Source: Allopusillimonas lactea
GTDB taxonomy: Bacteria > Pseudomonadota > Gammaproteobacteria > Burkholderiales > Burkholderiaceae_B
DNA: 64,000 nucleotides
Assembly: GCF_021653995.1 (NCBI RefSeq)
Contig: NZ_JAJJOZ010000009.1
Span: 62,001 to 126,000, forward strand
Direction of reading: 5' to 3'
Of this stretch, positions 53,254 to 61,394 are shown in pieces. Under the pieces are notes generated by a model, which worked only from the letters and a program-made list of their open reading frames with translations, was not told where the DNA came from and searched no databases. How positions within the stretch are numbered: the stretch's first letter is position 1; the number at the start of each line of letters is the position of its first letter. A program made the position numbers and the translations under genes.

Positions 53254-54354
53254 TCAACGCGGCACAATGGTCACCCAATATGGCGAGCGATAACGCACCG
53301 TCACCGGCAGAACCTGCGTAAGCGCATGCAGCGCACGATCCGTGTCGCGCAGGGGGAACACGCCGCTTACACGCAAGTTGGCCACTGCCGGATCACAGCG
53401 CAGGCGGCCTGCCCGGTATCGCGACAGCGTCTGCGCAAACTCTCCCAAACGCATATTGACGGCGGCGAGCCTGCCCCGCGTCCACGCGGCATCTTCAAGC
53501 GCCGCTTCCGGCCCTGCAACGCCAGCAGCCCAATACGCGGCCCGCTGGCTCGCATGCAAACGCACCGACGCCGCCGGCGCAAGCACCGGCCGCACACTGA
53601 CCACCCCTTCCAGAACCGCGACATGCGCCTGTTGATCGGATAACGCAACGCTGAAGCGCGTACCCTGTGCCGTCGCATCGCCATACACGGTGCGCACTGA
53701 AAATGGCCGAGAGTCCCGCGCCGTAGCCACAAGGATGCGGCCGGCATGGAGCACCAGCATGCGAGCCGTGGCGCCAAATACCGCATCAAAGGCTGACACG
53801 GTATCCAGCACCACAGCAGTGCCGTCGGGCAGGATGACTGACCGAATCTCGCCCCTGCCCGTGGCGTAGTCGGACGTTGCCCTTTGCCAGGCGCCGCTTT
53901 CCCGCAGCACCAGCGCGCCACCCGCCGCGGCCAGCGCCGCCATGCCCAACACTCGCCGCCGGCCACGGCTTTTGATAGATGGCTCGCGTAGGGCGTGGCG
54001 CGCGATGTCAGGCGGTATGGCGCTGAGTTTGCCTTCGAGGGATTGCAACGTGCGCCAGGCTCGTTCGTGGTCTGGATGGGCGGCGCGCCAGCGGGCACAG
54101 GCCACATCATCCGCGTCGTTTGCGGTATCGGACCACAGTCGTGCCATCCAGCGGGCGGCCTGCCTGACAACGTTGGGATCGAGGTTCTGAGGGCCCGGAT
54201 TCGCCGCTTCCGAGCTGCTGGCGGCTGCGGCGGGCGCGTGATCGGTCGCCGCGGCAGCCACCGTACTAGAGGGTGAAGCGGGATTCAAGCCCGCACCATC
54301 GGAACTGTTAGGGATGGGGGCGGGCGGGGCCGGGGAACGCGCAGCCCGGCTCAT
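53254..54354 (-). CDS. fecR: FecR-type anti-sigma/signal relay protein
   Basis: A 366-aa inner-membrane regulator. After an unusually long Pro/Ala/Ser-rich leader (about residues 1-60) comes the DUF4880 sigma-binding domain (VRQAARWMARLWSDTANDAD, CARWRAAHPDHERAWRTLQ). One transmembrane helix follows (about 135-155), then the periplasmic FecR domain (GEIRSVILPDGTAVVLDTVS) and an STN-like C-terminus. Its ATG overlaps the sigma factor stop as ATGA, so translation is coupled. It should hold the sigma factor until the TonB transducer is occupied. Confidence 0.92.
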   Translation of the reverse strand: MSRAARSPAPPAPIPNSSDGAGLNPASPSSTVAAAATDHAPAAAASSSEAANPGPQNLDPNVVRQAARWMARLWSDTANDADDVACARWRAAHPDHERAWRTLQSLEGKLSAIPPDIARHALREPSIKSRGRRRVLGMAALAAAGGALVLRESGAWQRATSDYATGRGEIRSVILPDGTAVVLDTVSAFDAVFGATARMLVLHAGRILVATARDSRPFSVRTVYGDATAQGTRFSVALSDQQAHVAVLEGVVSVRPVLAPAASVRLHASQRAAYWAAGVAGPEAALEDAAWTRGRLAAVNMRLGEFAQTLSRYRAGRLRCDPAVANLRVSGVFPLRDTDRALHALTQVLPVTVRYRSPYWVTIVPR

Positions 54355-54863
54355 TTCGCTGACATGGCCGCGTGGCACGCCACAAGCCCGGCGGCGATGT
54401 ACTTCTCGACCGACGAAACGGAAACCCGCAGGCGCTGCGCGATATCGCGGTAGCCAAGCCCCTCCAGCTTGCACATGAGCATGGCGGCGCGGACCTTGGC
54501 GGGAAGCCCGCACAAGACCCTATCGATGTCTACCAGTGCCTCAATGATCAGCGCACGCTTTTCTTCGCTGGGCACCTGCGCGGGCGGGAGTGCCGCAATG
54601 GCTTCGAGATAGGCCGTTTCGATATGGCGGCGGCGCAGAAGGTCGATCATCAGGCCGTTTGCAACAAGTGCCAGATGGCGCCGCGGGTCGGCCGGCGCCG
54701 GCATGCGACCTGTAGCCAGGATGCGCATGTAAGTATCGTGCGCGATATCTTCTGCATCGAATGCATTGCCTATGCGCCGACGCAACCAGCCACGCAGCCA
54801 GCCAGCATGATCAACGTATAAAGTTTCGAGTTGCCGAGGGAGTGCGACGCTGCTCGCCGTCAT
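54351..54863 (-). CDS. fecI: ECF RNA polymerase sigma factor, FecI-like
   Basis: A 170-aa sigma-70 family factor. Region 2 includes RRRIGNAFDAEDIAHDTYMR and region 4 includes YRDIAQRLRVSVSSVEKYIA, with the helix-turn-helix SVSSVEKY typical of iron-starvation sigma factors. The ATG at 54863 was chosen because the upstream in-frame extension is not family-like. A candidate Fur box lies 40-60 bases upstream. The likely target is the promoter of the adjacent TonB receptor. Confidence 0.92.
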   Translation of the reverse strand: MTASSVALPRQLETLYVDHAGWLRGWLRRRIGNAFDAEDIAHDTYMRILATGRMPAPADPRRHLALVANGLMIDLLRRRHIETAYLEAIAALPPAQVPSEEKRALIIEALVDIDRVLCGLPAKVRAAMLMCKLEGLGYRDIAQRLRVSVSSVEKYIAAGLVACHAAMSAK

Positions 54864-54902
54864 GATGCTTCGTATCGCCGCGCACCGTGCCGGCGGCCCG
54901 TC

Positions 54903-54921
54903 AATAACAATAACGCTTCTC
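54903..54921 (-). promoter_or_regulatory. Candidate Fur box upstream of the ECF sigma gene
   Basis: AATAACAATAACGCTTCTC matches 12 of 19 positions of the GATAATGATAATCATTATC consensus by hand alignment. It sits 40 bases upstream of the sigma ATG, where iron-starvation sigma genes usually carry Fur control. The match is moderate. Confidence 0.5.
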
Positions 54922-55035
54922 ATTCTAGATTGACGCAAGCAATGTTGGCAAGGCAGGCGCAGGCGTATGCGCTGTGCGGATTCCGCCATTCAGGTGCAAT
55001 CCGCAGCAGCCGCAGTGCTCAGCCGCATATACGTA

Positions 55036-55073
55036 ACCGGGCCCCGTGCGGTCTTGTCCGCACGGGGCCCGGT
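55036..55073. terminator. Strong 16-base-pair hairpin after puuD
   Basis: ACCGGGCCCCGTGCGG (55036-55051) and CCGCACGGGGCCCGGT (55058-55073) are perfect complements around a 6-base loop, followed on the plus strand by CATTTTG. It lies 63 bases past the puuD stop and before the sigma gene, probably isolating the urate operon. The T-tract faces the plus-strand direction only. Confidence 0.65.
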
Positions 55074-55135
55074 CATTTTGCCTGCGCTGTATCGGCTGCA
55101 TCAGCCGCATCGGCTGATGTTGGCGAAAACGACGC

Positions 55136-56398
55136 CTACTTCACCGCCCACGACGCAATGAGCGCACGCTCTTCGTCGGTCATCTTGGTGATATTGCCTA
55201 GCGGCATGTACTTGCTGGCGACGACCTGCTTGATCTGGTCGGCGTGCAGCAAGGTTTCCTGGTTGGTGTCCAGTGCAACACCCGCAGGGGCGGAGGCGAT
55301 ACCGGCAAAGGTCGGCTTGGCCGAGTGGCACTCCGTGCAGCGTGCGGCAACGATGGCGTGTACTTTCTCTATCGAGACGCCGTTGTCGGCAAGCGCCGTC
55401 TTGGAGGGCGCGGCATCCGCCGACGCGGTGCTGACGGGTGCGGCCGGCGCTTTGGATACGGCAGGTGCTGGCGACGGCGCGGCCAGCCAGCCAATGATGG
55501 CCAACAGAACAATGCCGGCGGCGGGGTAGCCGAGCTGGTTCTTGCCCATGTGGCGCAGTACGAAGTACTGGCGGATCACGGCGCCGGCGAAGATGAACAG
55601 CGCCATGATGATCCAGGCGTATTTGCTGGTGTAGGTGAACGAATAATGGTTGCTGAGCATCAGGAAGACGACGGGCAGCGTGAAGTAGGTGTTGTGCACC
55701 GAACGCTGTTTTCCGCGCTTGCCATCAAGCGGGTCGGGCGCCTGGCCGGCTTTCAGGGCTTTAACCATGCGACGCTGGCCGGGGATGATCCAGAAAAGCA
55801 CGTTGGCGGACATACAGGTGGCCATGAGCGCGCCCGTGATCAGGAACGCCGCGCGCCCGGGGAAAACCTGCACCGTCAGCCACGCAACAATCACCATCAT
55901 GACGCCGACGGCGACGCTGAGCAGCCCATCGCGTTCCATATTGGGGCTGATGCGCTGGCACAGTTGCGAATAGATGATGTAGCCAAGCACCAGAAAGGCC
56001 ACCGCCAGGACACTGGCCTGTACGCCGCTCATAGCGGCCGCCCAAGCCCAGGGGCTGTTGGGATTGACCAGGTAAAACGCCGGCTTCATCAGATACATGA
56101 TGGAGAACAGCGCAAAGCCCGACAGCCACGTGGTGTAGGACTTCCAGAACGACCAATGCAGGTCGTCGGGCAGCTCGGGCGGATTGGTGAGGTATTTTTG
56201 ATTATGGTAGAAACCGCCGCCGTGCACGGCCCACATTTCGCCGAACACGCCCAGTTTCTTGCCGTGCGCGCCGCGCGGCGGATGCAGGCTGTTGTCGAGC
56301 ATCACGAAATAGATGGATTCGCCGATCCAGGCAATCGCGGCAATCACGTGCAGCCAGCGCAGCAACAGGTTGCCGTATTCAATCAGATACGCTTCCAT
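55136..56398 (-). CDS. puuD: Membrane urate hydroxylase with cytochrome c domain
   Basis: A 420-aa inner-membrane enzyme oxidising urate to 5-hydroxyisourate and passing electrons to a c-type haem. The N-terminal 300 residues hold about 8 transmembrane helices (LLLRWLHVIAAIAWIGESIY) with conserved histidines (MWAVHGGGFYHNQKY). An Ala/Pro linker leads to a C-terminal cytochrome c domain with the haem site C354-TEC-H358 and the axial methionine near 398 in YMPLGNITKM. The ATG at 56398 starts MEAYLIEYG. It is downstream of uraH in the same operon. Confidence 0.92.
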   Translation of the reverse strand: MEAYLIEYGNLLLRWLHVIAAIAWIGESIYFVMLDNSLHPPRGAHGKKLGVFGEMWAVHGGGFYHNQKYLTNPPELPDDLHWSFWKSYTTWLSGFALFSIMYLMKPAFYLVNPNSPWAWAAAMSGVQASVLAVAFLVLGYIIYSQLCQRISPNMERDGLLSVAVGVMMVIVAWLTVQVFPGRAAFLITGALMATCMSANVLFWIIPGQRRMVKALKAGQAPDPLDGKRGKQRSVHNTYFTLPVVFLMLSNHYSFTYTSKYAWIIMALFIFAGAVIRQYFVLRHMGKNQLGYPAAGIVLLAIIGWLAAPSPAPAVSKAPAAPVSTASADAAPSKTALADNGVSIEKVHAIVAARCTECHSAKPTFAGIASAPAGVALDTNQETLLHADQIKQVVASKYMPLGNITKMTDEERALIASWAVK

Positions 56399-56420
56399 GA
56401 AGTTTCCTGTATGTCTGGGC

Positions 56421-56444
56421 GGCGTCTGCGGCAATGCAGACGCC
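56421..56444. repeat. Hairpin between uraH and puuD
   Basis: GGCGTCTGC (56421-56429) and GCAGACGCC (56436-56444) pair perfectly around a 6-base loop, ending 23 bases upstream of the puuD ATG. It may affect puuD translation or message stability within the uraH-puuD transcript. Confidence 0.45.
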
Positions 56445-56569
56445 TGGGCCTGGGTCTGGAGCGCCGCCGGCTAGGGGCGCCAGAGGATCGCCATACGCTC
56501 GAGTAACCCGGCCCTGGGTATACGCCCCAGGATGCGGCCGCCTGCGCGGCCGATGAAAACGTTAAGGCT

Positions 56570-56923
56570 TCAACTGCCTCGGTAAGTTGACCACGTCCAG
56601 GGCGTGGTGACCAGCGGCACATGATAGTTTTCCGCTGGATTGGCAATGCCGAAGCGCAGCACGACCTGGTCGACAAAGCGTGGCTCGGGCACCTTGACGC
56701 CCTTGCCCGCGAAGTAGTCGCCGATGTGGAAGACAAGTTCGTACGTGCCGCGCTGCACCGCATCGCCCTGCAGCAGGGGTTGGTCGCAGCGGCCATCGCT
56801 GTTTGTGACGACATCGGCAAGTTGGGTGCGCTGCTCGCCTTCAAGACGGTAAAGCTGCACGTGTACGCCCTGTGCGGGCTTGCCATGCATGGTGTCGAGA
56901 ACGTGGGTGGATAGCTTACCCAT
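56570..56923 (-). CDS. uraH: 5-hydroxyisourate hydrolase (transthyretin-like)
   Basis: A 117-aa enzyme opening 5-hydroxyisourate to OHCU after PuuD. The active-site start MGKLSTHVLDTMHGKPAQGV and the C-terminal signature ending STYRGS are diagnostic of HIU hydrolases rather than vertebrate transthyretin. The ATG at 56923 lies only 12 bases from the first operator palindrome. It is the first gene of the uraH-puuD operon and divergent from the GntR regulator. Confidence 0.94.
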   Translation of the reverse strand: MGKLSTHVLDTMHGKPAQGVHVQLYRLEGEQRTQLADVVTNSDGRCDQPLLQGDAVQRGTYELVFHIGDYFAGKGVKVPEPRFVDQVVLRFGIANPAENYHVPLVTTPWTWSTYRGS

Positions 56924-56935
56924 GCTGTCTCCAAT

Positions 56936-56949
56936 AATTGTTAACAATT
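56936..56949. promoter_or_regulatory. Operator palindrome A in uraH/gntR region
   Basis: AATTGTTAACAATT is a perfect 14-base palindrome, preceded by CCAAT, 12 bases upstream of uraH. An almost identical copy lies 30 bases away near gntR. It is a probable binding site of the divergent GntR-type regulator. Confidence 0.7.
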
Positions 56950-56979
56950 TATGTTGACGATTCTGAACGGATCACCAAT

Positions 56980-56993
56980 AATTGTCAACAATT
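56980..56993. promoter_or_regulatory. Operator palindrome B in uraH/gntR region
   Basis: AATTGTCAACAATT differs from palindrome A by one central base and has the same CCAATA leader. It lies 19 bases upstream of the gntR ATG, so the pair flanks both divergent starts. Confidence 0.7.
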
Positions 56994-57012
56994 CTCTTCA
57001 TTAATTTCCGCC

Positions 57013-57771
57013 ATGCTGCATCTTTCTTCGCAACGTGATGTAAACGGCAGCCTCGAGGCGCCCAAGGCATCATCATTACGGGCCGCCATGGAAACCGGCG
57101 AGCGCACCGACGCCCACCGCGTCTATGACGATATCTTCGATGCCGTGATGGATCGCCGCCTGTTGCCCGGCGCCAAACTGACCGAGGCCGCGCTGTGTCA
57201 GATTTTCTCGTGCTCGCGCAATACCGTGCGCACAGCGCTGGCGGCGCTGGCCCACGACAAGATCGTGAACATCGAGCCCAACCGCGGCGCCTTTGTGTCA
57301 CAACCGGGTGCGAAGGAAACCCGCGATTTGTTCGACATGCGCCGCCGCATGGAATGCATGATCATCGACATGCTGCTCGATTTGCCGGATCTGCCCGAAC
57401 GCCTCGCGCCACTGTACGAAATGGTCGCGCGCGAGCGCCAGGCTTTTGAATCCGGCGACCGCATCAGTTGGATACGCCTGTCAAACGCGTTTCACGTCGA
57501 GTTGGCCAACCTGCTGGGCAACGATGTGTTGACCGAAACCATGCACAGCCTGTGCGCGCGCACCACGCTCATTATCGCGCTGCACGACACGCCCGGCGAC
57601 ACGGCCTGCTCGTATTTCGAGCACGAGATCATCCTCGACCATCTATCGCACGCCGATGCCCAGGCCGCCCGCGAAGCCATGCACCACCACCTCGCCGATT
57701 GCGAGGAGCGCATGGACCCTATACCCGCCAAGCCGACGGACCCTTGGCTCGCACTCAATATCAAGCGCTAA
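57013..57771 (+). CDS. GntR family regulator of urate/allantoin genes (FCD domain)
   Basis: A 252-aa regulator. The winged helix-turn-helix lies at about residues 35-100 (GAKLTEAALCQIFSCSRNTV, then IEPNRGAFVSQ). The C-terminal FCD ligand domain includes RLSNAFHVELANLLGND and the late histidine region DAQAAREAMHHHLADCEERM. The ATG at 57013 was chosen over an upstream TTG that would read through both operators. Divergent from uraH-puuD and followed 20 bases later by puuE, it probably controls both by sensing a purine breakdown product. Confidence 0.88.
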   Translation: MLHLSSQRDVNGSLEAPKASSLRAAMETGERTDAHRVYDDIFDAVMDRRLLPGAKLTEAALCQIFSCSRNTVRTALAALAHDKIVNIEPNRGAFVSQPGAKETRDLFDMRRRMECMIIDMLLDLPDLPERLAPLYEMVARERQAFESGDRISWIRLSNAFHVELANLLGNDVLTETMHSLCARTTLIIALHDTPGDTACSYFEHEIILDHLSHADAQAAREAMHHHLADCEERMDPIPAKPTDPWLALNIKR

Positions 57772-57791
57772 TAATCGCAGCGGAGACATGC

Positions 57792-58730
57792 ATGCAGCAA
57801 CACAATTACCCACGCGACCTGATCGGCTACGGCCGCAATGTGCCATTCGCCGACTGGCCCGGCAAGGCGCGAATTGCGGTTCAGTTTGTGCTGAACTACG
57901 AAGAAGGCGGCGAGAACTGTGTACTGCATGGTGATCCCGGTTCGGAGCAGTTTCTTTCCGAAATCATCGGTTGCGACACGTTCCCGGATCGCCACCTGTC
58001 TATCGAATCGATTTACGAATATGGCTCGCGTGCCGGTGTCTGGCGCGTCCTTCGCGAGTTCGAGCGTCGCGGCCTGCCCCTCACGATCTTCGGTGTCGGC
58101 ATGGCGCTTGAGCGCCACCCCGAGGTCGCCCGGGCGTTTGTTGAACTGGGCCACGAAATCGCCTGTCACGGCTACCGCTGGATTCACTATCAGCACACCG
58201 ACATCGAAACCGAGCGCGCCCATATGCAGCAATGCATTCAGGTTGTCTCCGAGCTGCTGGGCCGCCACCCCGAAGGCTGGTACACCGGCCGCGACAGCCC
58301 CAATACCCTGCGTCTGGTGGCCGAAGAAGGCGGCTTTCTGTACGACTCCGACTACTACGGCGACGATCTGCCCTTCTGGAAGAACGTACCGCTGGGTGAC
58401 GGCACCGAAAAGCCGCAGCTCATCATCCCCTACACGCTGGATACCAACGACATGCGCTTCGCGTCGTTCCAGGGGTTCAACAGCGGGGACCAATTCTTCA
58501 CTTATCTGAAAGACGCCTTCGATACCCTGTACGCCGAAGGCGACGAAGCCCCCAAGATGATGTCAGTGGGCCTGCACTGCCGGCTGATCGGGCGGCCCGG
58601 CCGTTTCGCATCGCTCAAGCGGTTTCTGGATTATGTCCAGGGCCACGACCGCGTATGGATCCCGCGCCGCGCCGACATTGCGCGCCACTGGATCGCCACG
58701 CATCCCTACCAGGCCTCCGCCGGCGCTTGA
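57792..58730 (+). CDS. puuE: Allantoinase, polysaccharide-deacetylase (PuuE) type
   Basis: A cofactor-light allantoinase of the NodB fold (312 aa) converting allantoin to allantoate. Family blocks are YPRDLIGYGRNVPFADWPGK at the start, RAGVWRVLREFERRGLPLTI, ELGHEIACHGYRWIHYQ with the expected histidines, and GLHCRLIGRPGRFASLKRF near the C-terminus. GGAG (57782-57785) is 6 bases from the ATG at 57792. No OHCU decarboxylase domain is fused, unlike some homologues. Confidence 0.94.
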   Translation: MQQHNYPRDLIGYGRNVPFADWPGKARIAVQFVLNYEEGGENCVLHGDPGSEQFLSEIIGCDTFPDRHLSIESIYEYGSRAGVWRVLREFERRGLPLTIFGVGMALERHPEVARAFVELGHEIACHGYRWIHYQHTDIETERAHMQQCIQVVSELLGRHPEGWYTGRDSPNTLRLVAEEGGFLYDSDYYGDDLPFWKNVPLGDGTEKPQLIIPYTLDTNDMRFASFQGFNSGDQFFTYLKDAFDTLYAEGDEAPKMMSVGLHCRLIGRPGRFASLKRFLDYVQGHDRVWIPRRADIARHWIATHPYQASAGA

Positions 58731-58740
58731 TCGCCGGCTG

Positions 58741-58764
58741 GGGCCGGCTGCCCACCGCCGGCCC
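58741..58764. terminator. Hairpin between puuE and alc
   Basis: GGGCCGGC (58741-58748) and GCCGGCCC (58757-58764) pair perfectly over an 8-base loop just after puuE. More CCGGC/GCCGG copies follow. No T-tract, so probably attenuating or stabilising rather than a full stop. Confidence 0.4.
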
Positions 58765-58870
58765 GCCAAGGCTTGCCGGCCGTTACACCCGTTGTTTGCA
58801 CCGCCAACCCCGGCGGGGCGTTTCGCCCTGCCTGTTCTGAACAAAACCTTTTTACCTGGAGCAAGTAGAA

Positions 58871-59911
58871 ATGGCCAAGCCCAATCTCCCAGTTGGAACC
58901 GTGATCGACGCGGATCCCGTCGACTTGCCGGCGTTTGCCACCCGCTATGCCAACCTGGCCAGCGCGGACTTCGGCGCAAAAGTGCTGTCGTGCACCGATG
59001 AATTCTTCGCCGGCGCAGACCGTATGCTGCAGGCCTCCGAGCCTGTCTTCATCGTCGGCAAGTTCGATGATCACGGCAAATGGATGGACGGCTGGGAAAC
59101 CAAGCGCCGGCGCAATGGCGGCAACGACACCGCCATCATCAAGCTCGGCCTGCCGGGCGTGATCAAGGGGCTGGACATCAACACCAGCCACTTCACCGGC
59201 AACTTCCCACCGGCCGCCTCAATCCAGGCATGCAACATCGTCGGCGATCCCGACGACGCCACGCAATGGACGGAGATCGTGGCCCCGCGCTCGCTGTCTG
59301 GGAACGCTCACCATTTTGTCGAGATCGATAACGATCGCGTCTGGTCGCACCTGCGTCTGAATATTTACCCCGACGGCGGTGTAGCGCGCCTGCGCGTCTA
59401 CGGCCAGCCCGCCTGCAATTGGGATACCCGCGACGCCACGGCCCTTCATGAAGTATCGGCGCTGGAGAATGGTGGACGCATCGTGGCCTACAACGACGCG
59501 CACTTCGGTGTTCCTTTCCGCCTGATCATGCCGGGCCGCGGCGTGAACATGGGCGACGGCTGGGAAACCCGCCGCCGCCGCGAACCGGGCTACGACTGGT
59601 GCCTGATCGAGCTCGGCCATGCCGCAATCGTGGAGAAGATCGAGATCGACACCGCCCACTTCAAGGGCAACTACCCCGACCGCGTTTCCGTGCAGGCGGC
59701 ACGCGTGGGCGAGTCCACAGACCAGTCTCTGGTCACTCAGGCCATGTTCTGGCCCGAGCTGCTGGGCGAACAGAAGACCGAGATGGACAAGCAGCACTTC
59801 TATGACGGCACGCAGATCAAAGATTTGGGCCCCATCACGCACGTGCGCGTCAACATGTTCCCGGATGGCGGCATCAGCCGCGTGCGCATCTGGGGCCGGC
59901 TGGCAAAATAA
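58871..59911 (+). CDS. alc: Allantoicase
   Basis: A 346-aa enzyme splitting allantoate into ureidoglycolate and urea. It has the two-fold repeated allantoicase domain: repeat 1 with DDHGKWMDGWETKRRRNGGN, then SHLRLNIYPDGGVARLRVYG; repeat 2 with GVNMGDGWETRRRREPGYDW, then VRVNMFPDGGISRVRIWG. Length is normal. Only 3 bases separate it from the downstream M20 gene, so the two form an operon. Confidence 0.95.
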   Translation: MAKPNLPVGTVIDADPVDLPAFATRYANLASADFGAKVLSCTDEFFAGADRMLQASEPVFIVGKFDDHGKWMDGWETKRRRNGGNDTAIIKLGLPGVIKGLDINTSHFTGNFPPAASIQACNIVGDPDDATQWTEIVAPRSLSGNAHHFVEIDNDRVWSHLRLNIYPDGGVARLRVYGQPACNWDTRDATALHEVSALENGGRIVAYNDAHFGVPFRLIMPGRGVNMGDGWETRRRREPGYDWCLIELGHAAIVEKIEIDTAHFKGNYPDRVSVQAARVGESTDQSLVTQAMFWPELLGEQKTEMDKQHFYDGTQIKDLGPITHVRVNMFPDGGISRVRIWGRLAK

Positions 59912-59914
59912 GCC

Positions 59915-61249
59915 ATGGTCAATCCGCTTTCAACCGTGAGCCTGCGCGGCGACGCGCTGGCGAGCGGGGGCGACACAAGCAGCGCCCCCTCCATTGCCGC
60001 GCTGGCCACCTGGATCGACGCGCATTTCGACGAACAAGTGACACTGCTGCAATCGCTGGTGCGTATCCCCACCGATACGCCACCCGGCGACAACGCGCCG
60101 CACGCCCAGGCCGTGGCCGCCCTGCTGGAAAGCTGGGGCTGGGAGGTGGAACACCACCCGGTATCCGAACAGCAGGTTCGGGATTACGGCATGCGCAGCA
60201 TCACCAACCTGATTGTCCGGCGGCGCTATAGCAAGGATGGCCCTACCATTGCGCTTAATGCACACGGCGACGTAGTGCCGCCCGGCGACGGCTGGAGCAA
60301 ACCGCCTTATGAGGGCGTGGTCGAGAACGGCCGGCTGTACGGCCGCGCCGCCGCCGTCTCCAAAAGCGACTTCAGCACCTACCTGTACGCTGTGCGCGCG
60401 CTTGAGGCCTGGGCGCAGGGCAGCGATACGCCACGCCTGCGCGGCGGCATCGAGCTGCACTTTACGTACGATGAAGAGTTTGGCGGCCTGCTGGGCCCCG
60501 GCTACCTGCTGGAACAAGGGCTCACTAAGCCTGACTATGCGCTGTGTGCGGCATTCAGCTATCAGGTTGTCACCGCGCACAACGGCTGCCTGCAGTTCGA
60601 AGTGACGGTCAACGGCAAAGCCACGCACGGCTCCATGCCCAAGACCGGCCACGACGCCCTGCAAGCCGCCACGCGCATCCTGCAGGCGTACTATGCCTAT
60701 GCGGAGAGGCTGGACACAATCCGATCGTCCATCCCGGGCATCCTCAGCCCAACCGCTATCGTGGGCCGCATCGATGGCGGCACCAACACCAATGTCGTGC
60801 CTGGCAAGGTCGTACTCAAGCTGGACAGGCGCATGATTCCCGAAGAGGACCCGGCGCAGGTGGAAACAGATGTGCGCGTCCTGATCGATCAGGCCGTGGC
60901 TGGCTTGCCAGGCATCTCAGTGGACGTGCGCCGCATTCTGCTGGCGCGCGCATTGCGCCCCCTGCCCGGCCACGAACAAATGGTCACCAGCCTGCAACGC
61001 CATGCCAGCGCCGTCTTCGGAGAGGATATCCCCGCGGTGGGCACGCCGCTGTATGCCGACGCGCGTCTCTATGGCGAGCATGGCATCCCGGTGGTGATGT
61101 ACGGAGCGGGCCCGCGCACGTTGATGGAATCGCGCGCCAAGCAGGCGGACGAAAACGTGGCGCTGGCCGACCTGCGCGGTGCCACCAAGGTAGTGGCCGG
61201 CATGCTGGCCGATCTCCTGACGGCGCCATCCTCATCCGCCGCATCGTAG
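59915..61249 (+). CDS. M20 family metallopeptidase-fold protein with altered metal site
   Basis: A 444-aa protein of the ArgE/DapE/ACY1-type M20 fold. Present are HGD (H117, D119) in LNAHGDVVPPGDGWSKPPYE, the catalytic E187-E188 pair in YDEEFGG, and a lid-domain VNGKATHGSMPKTGHDAL. However, the usual bridging aspartate (GRGAxDMKGG) is V148 in GRAAAVSKSDF. The GEPT glutamate is missing in CAAFSYQVVTAHNG, and the C-terminal AHxxDE histidine is lysine in RAKQADENV. It follows alc by 3 bases. A role with ureidoglycolate is possible but unproven; it may be a variant amidohydrolase or non-catalytic. Confidence 0.8.
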   Translation: MVNPLSTVSLRGDALASGGDTSSAPSIAALATWIDAHFDEQVTLLQSLVRIPTDTPPGDNAPHAQAVAALLESWGWEVEHHPVSEQQVRDYGMRSITNLIVRRRYSKDGPTIALNAHGDVVPPGDGWSKPPYEGVVENGRLYGRAAAVSKSDFSTYLYAVRALEAWAQGSDTPRLRGGIELHFTYDEEFGGLLGPGYLLEQGLTKPDYALCAAFSYQVVTAHNGCLQFEVTVNGKATHGSMPKTGHDALQAATRILQAYYAYAERLDTIRSSIPGILSPTAIVGRIDGGTNTNVVPGKVVLKLDRRMIPEEDPAQVETDVRVLIDQAVAGLPGISVDVRRILLARALRPLPGHEQMVTSLQRHASAVFGEDIPAVGTPLYADARLYGEHGIPVVMYGAGPRTLMESRAKQADENVALADLRGATKVVAGMLADLLTAPSSSAAS

Positions 61250-61323
61250 GCCGACTGCCGCTGGCTATCGAAGGTGGCGCATACGGCCAGCGGCATGGGC
61301 CAATGGGCCCGTGGGCTGAAGCG

Positions 61324-61357
61324 ACACAGGCTGCCGGCGCACGCCGGCAGCCTGTGT
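61324..61357. terminator. Bidirectional terminator hairpin between M20 and lysR genes
   Basis: ACACAGGCTGCCGGCG (61324-61339) and CGCCGGCAGCCTGTGT (61342-61357) are perfect 16-base complements with a 2-base centre, midway between convergent stops. No T-run on either side. Confidence 0.6.
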
Positions 61358-61394
61358 GATAACGGCCACGTGATAAAGGGTGCGGTAAAGGCTG

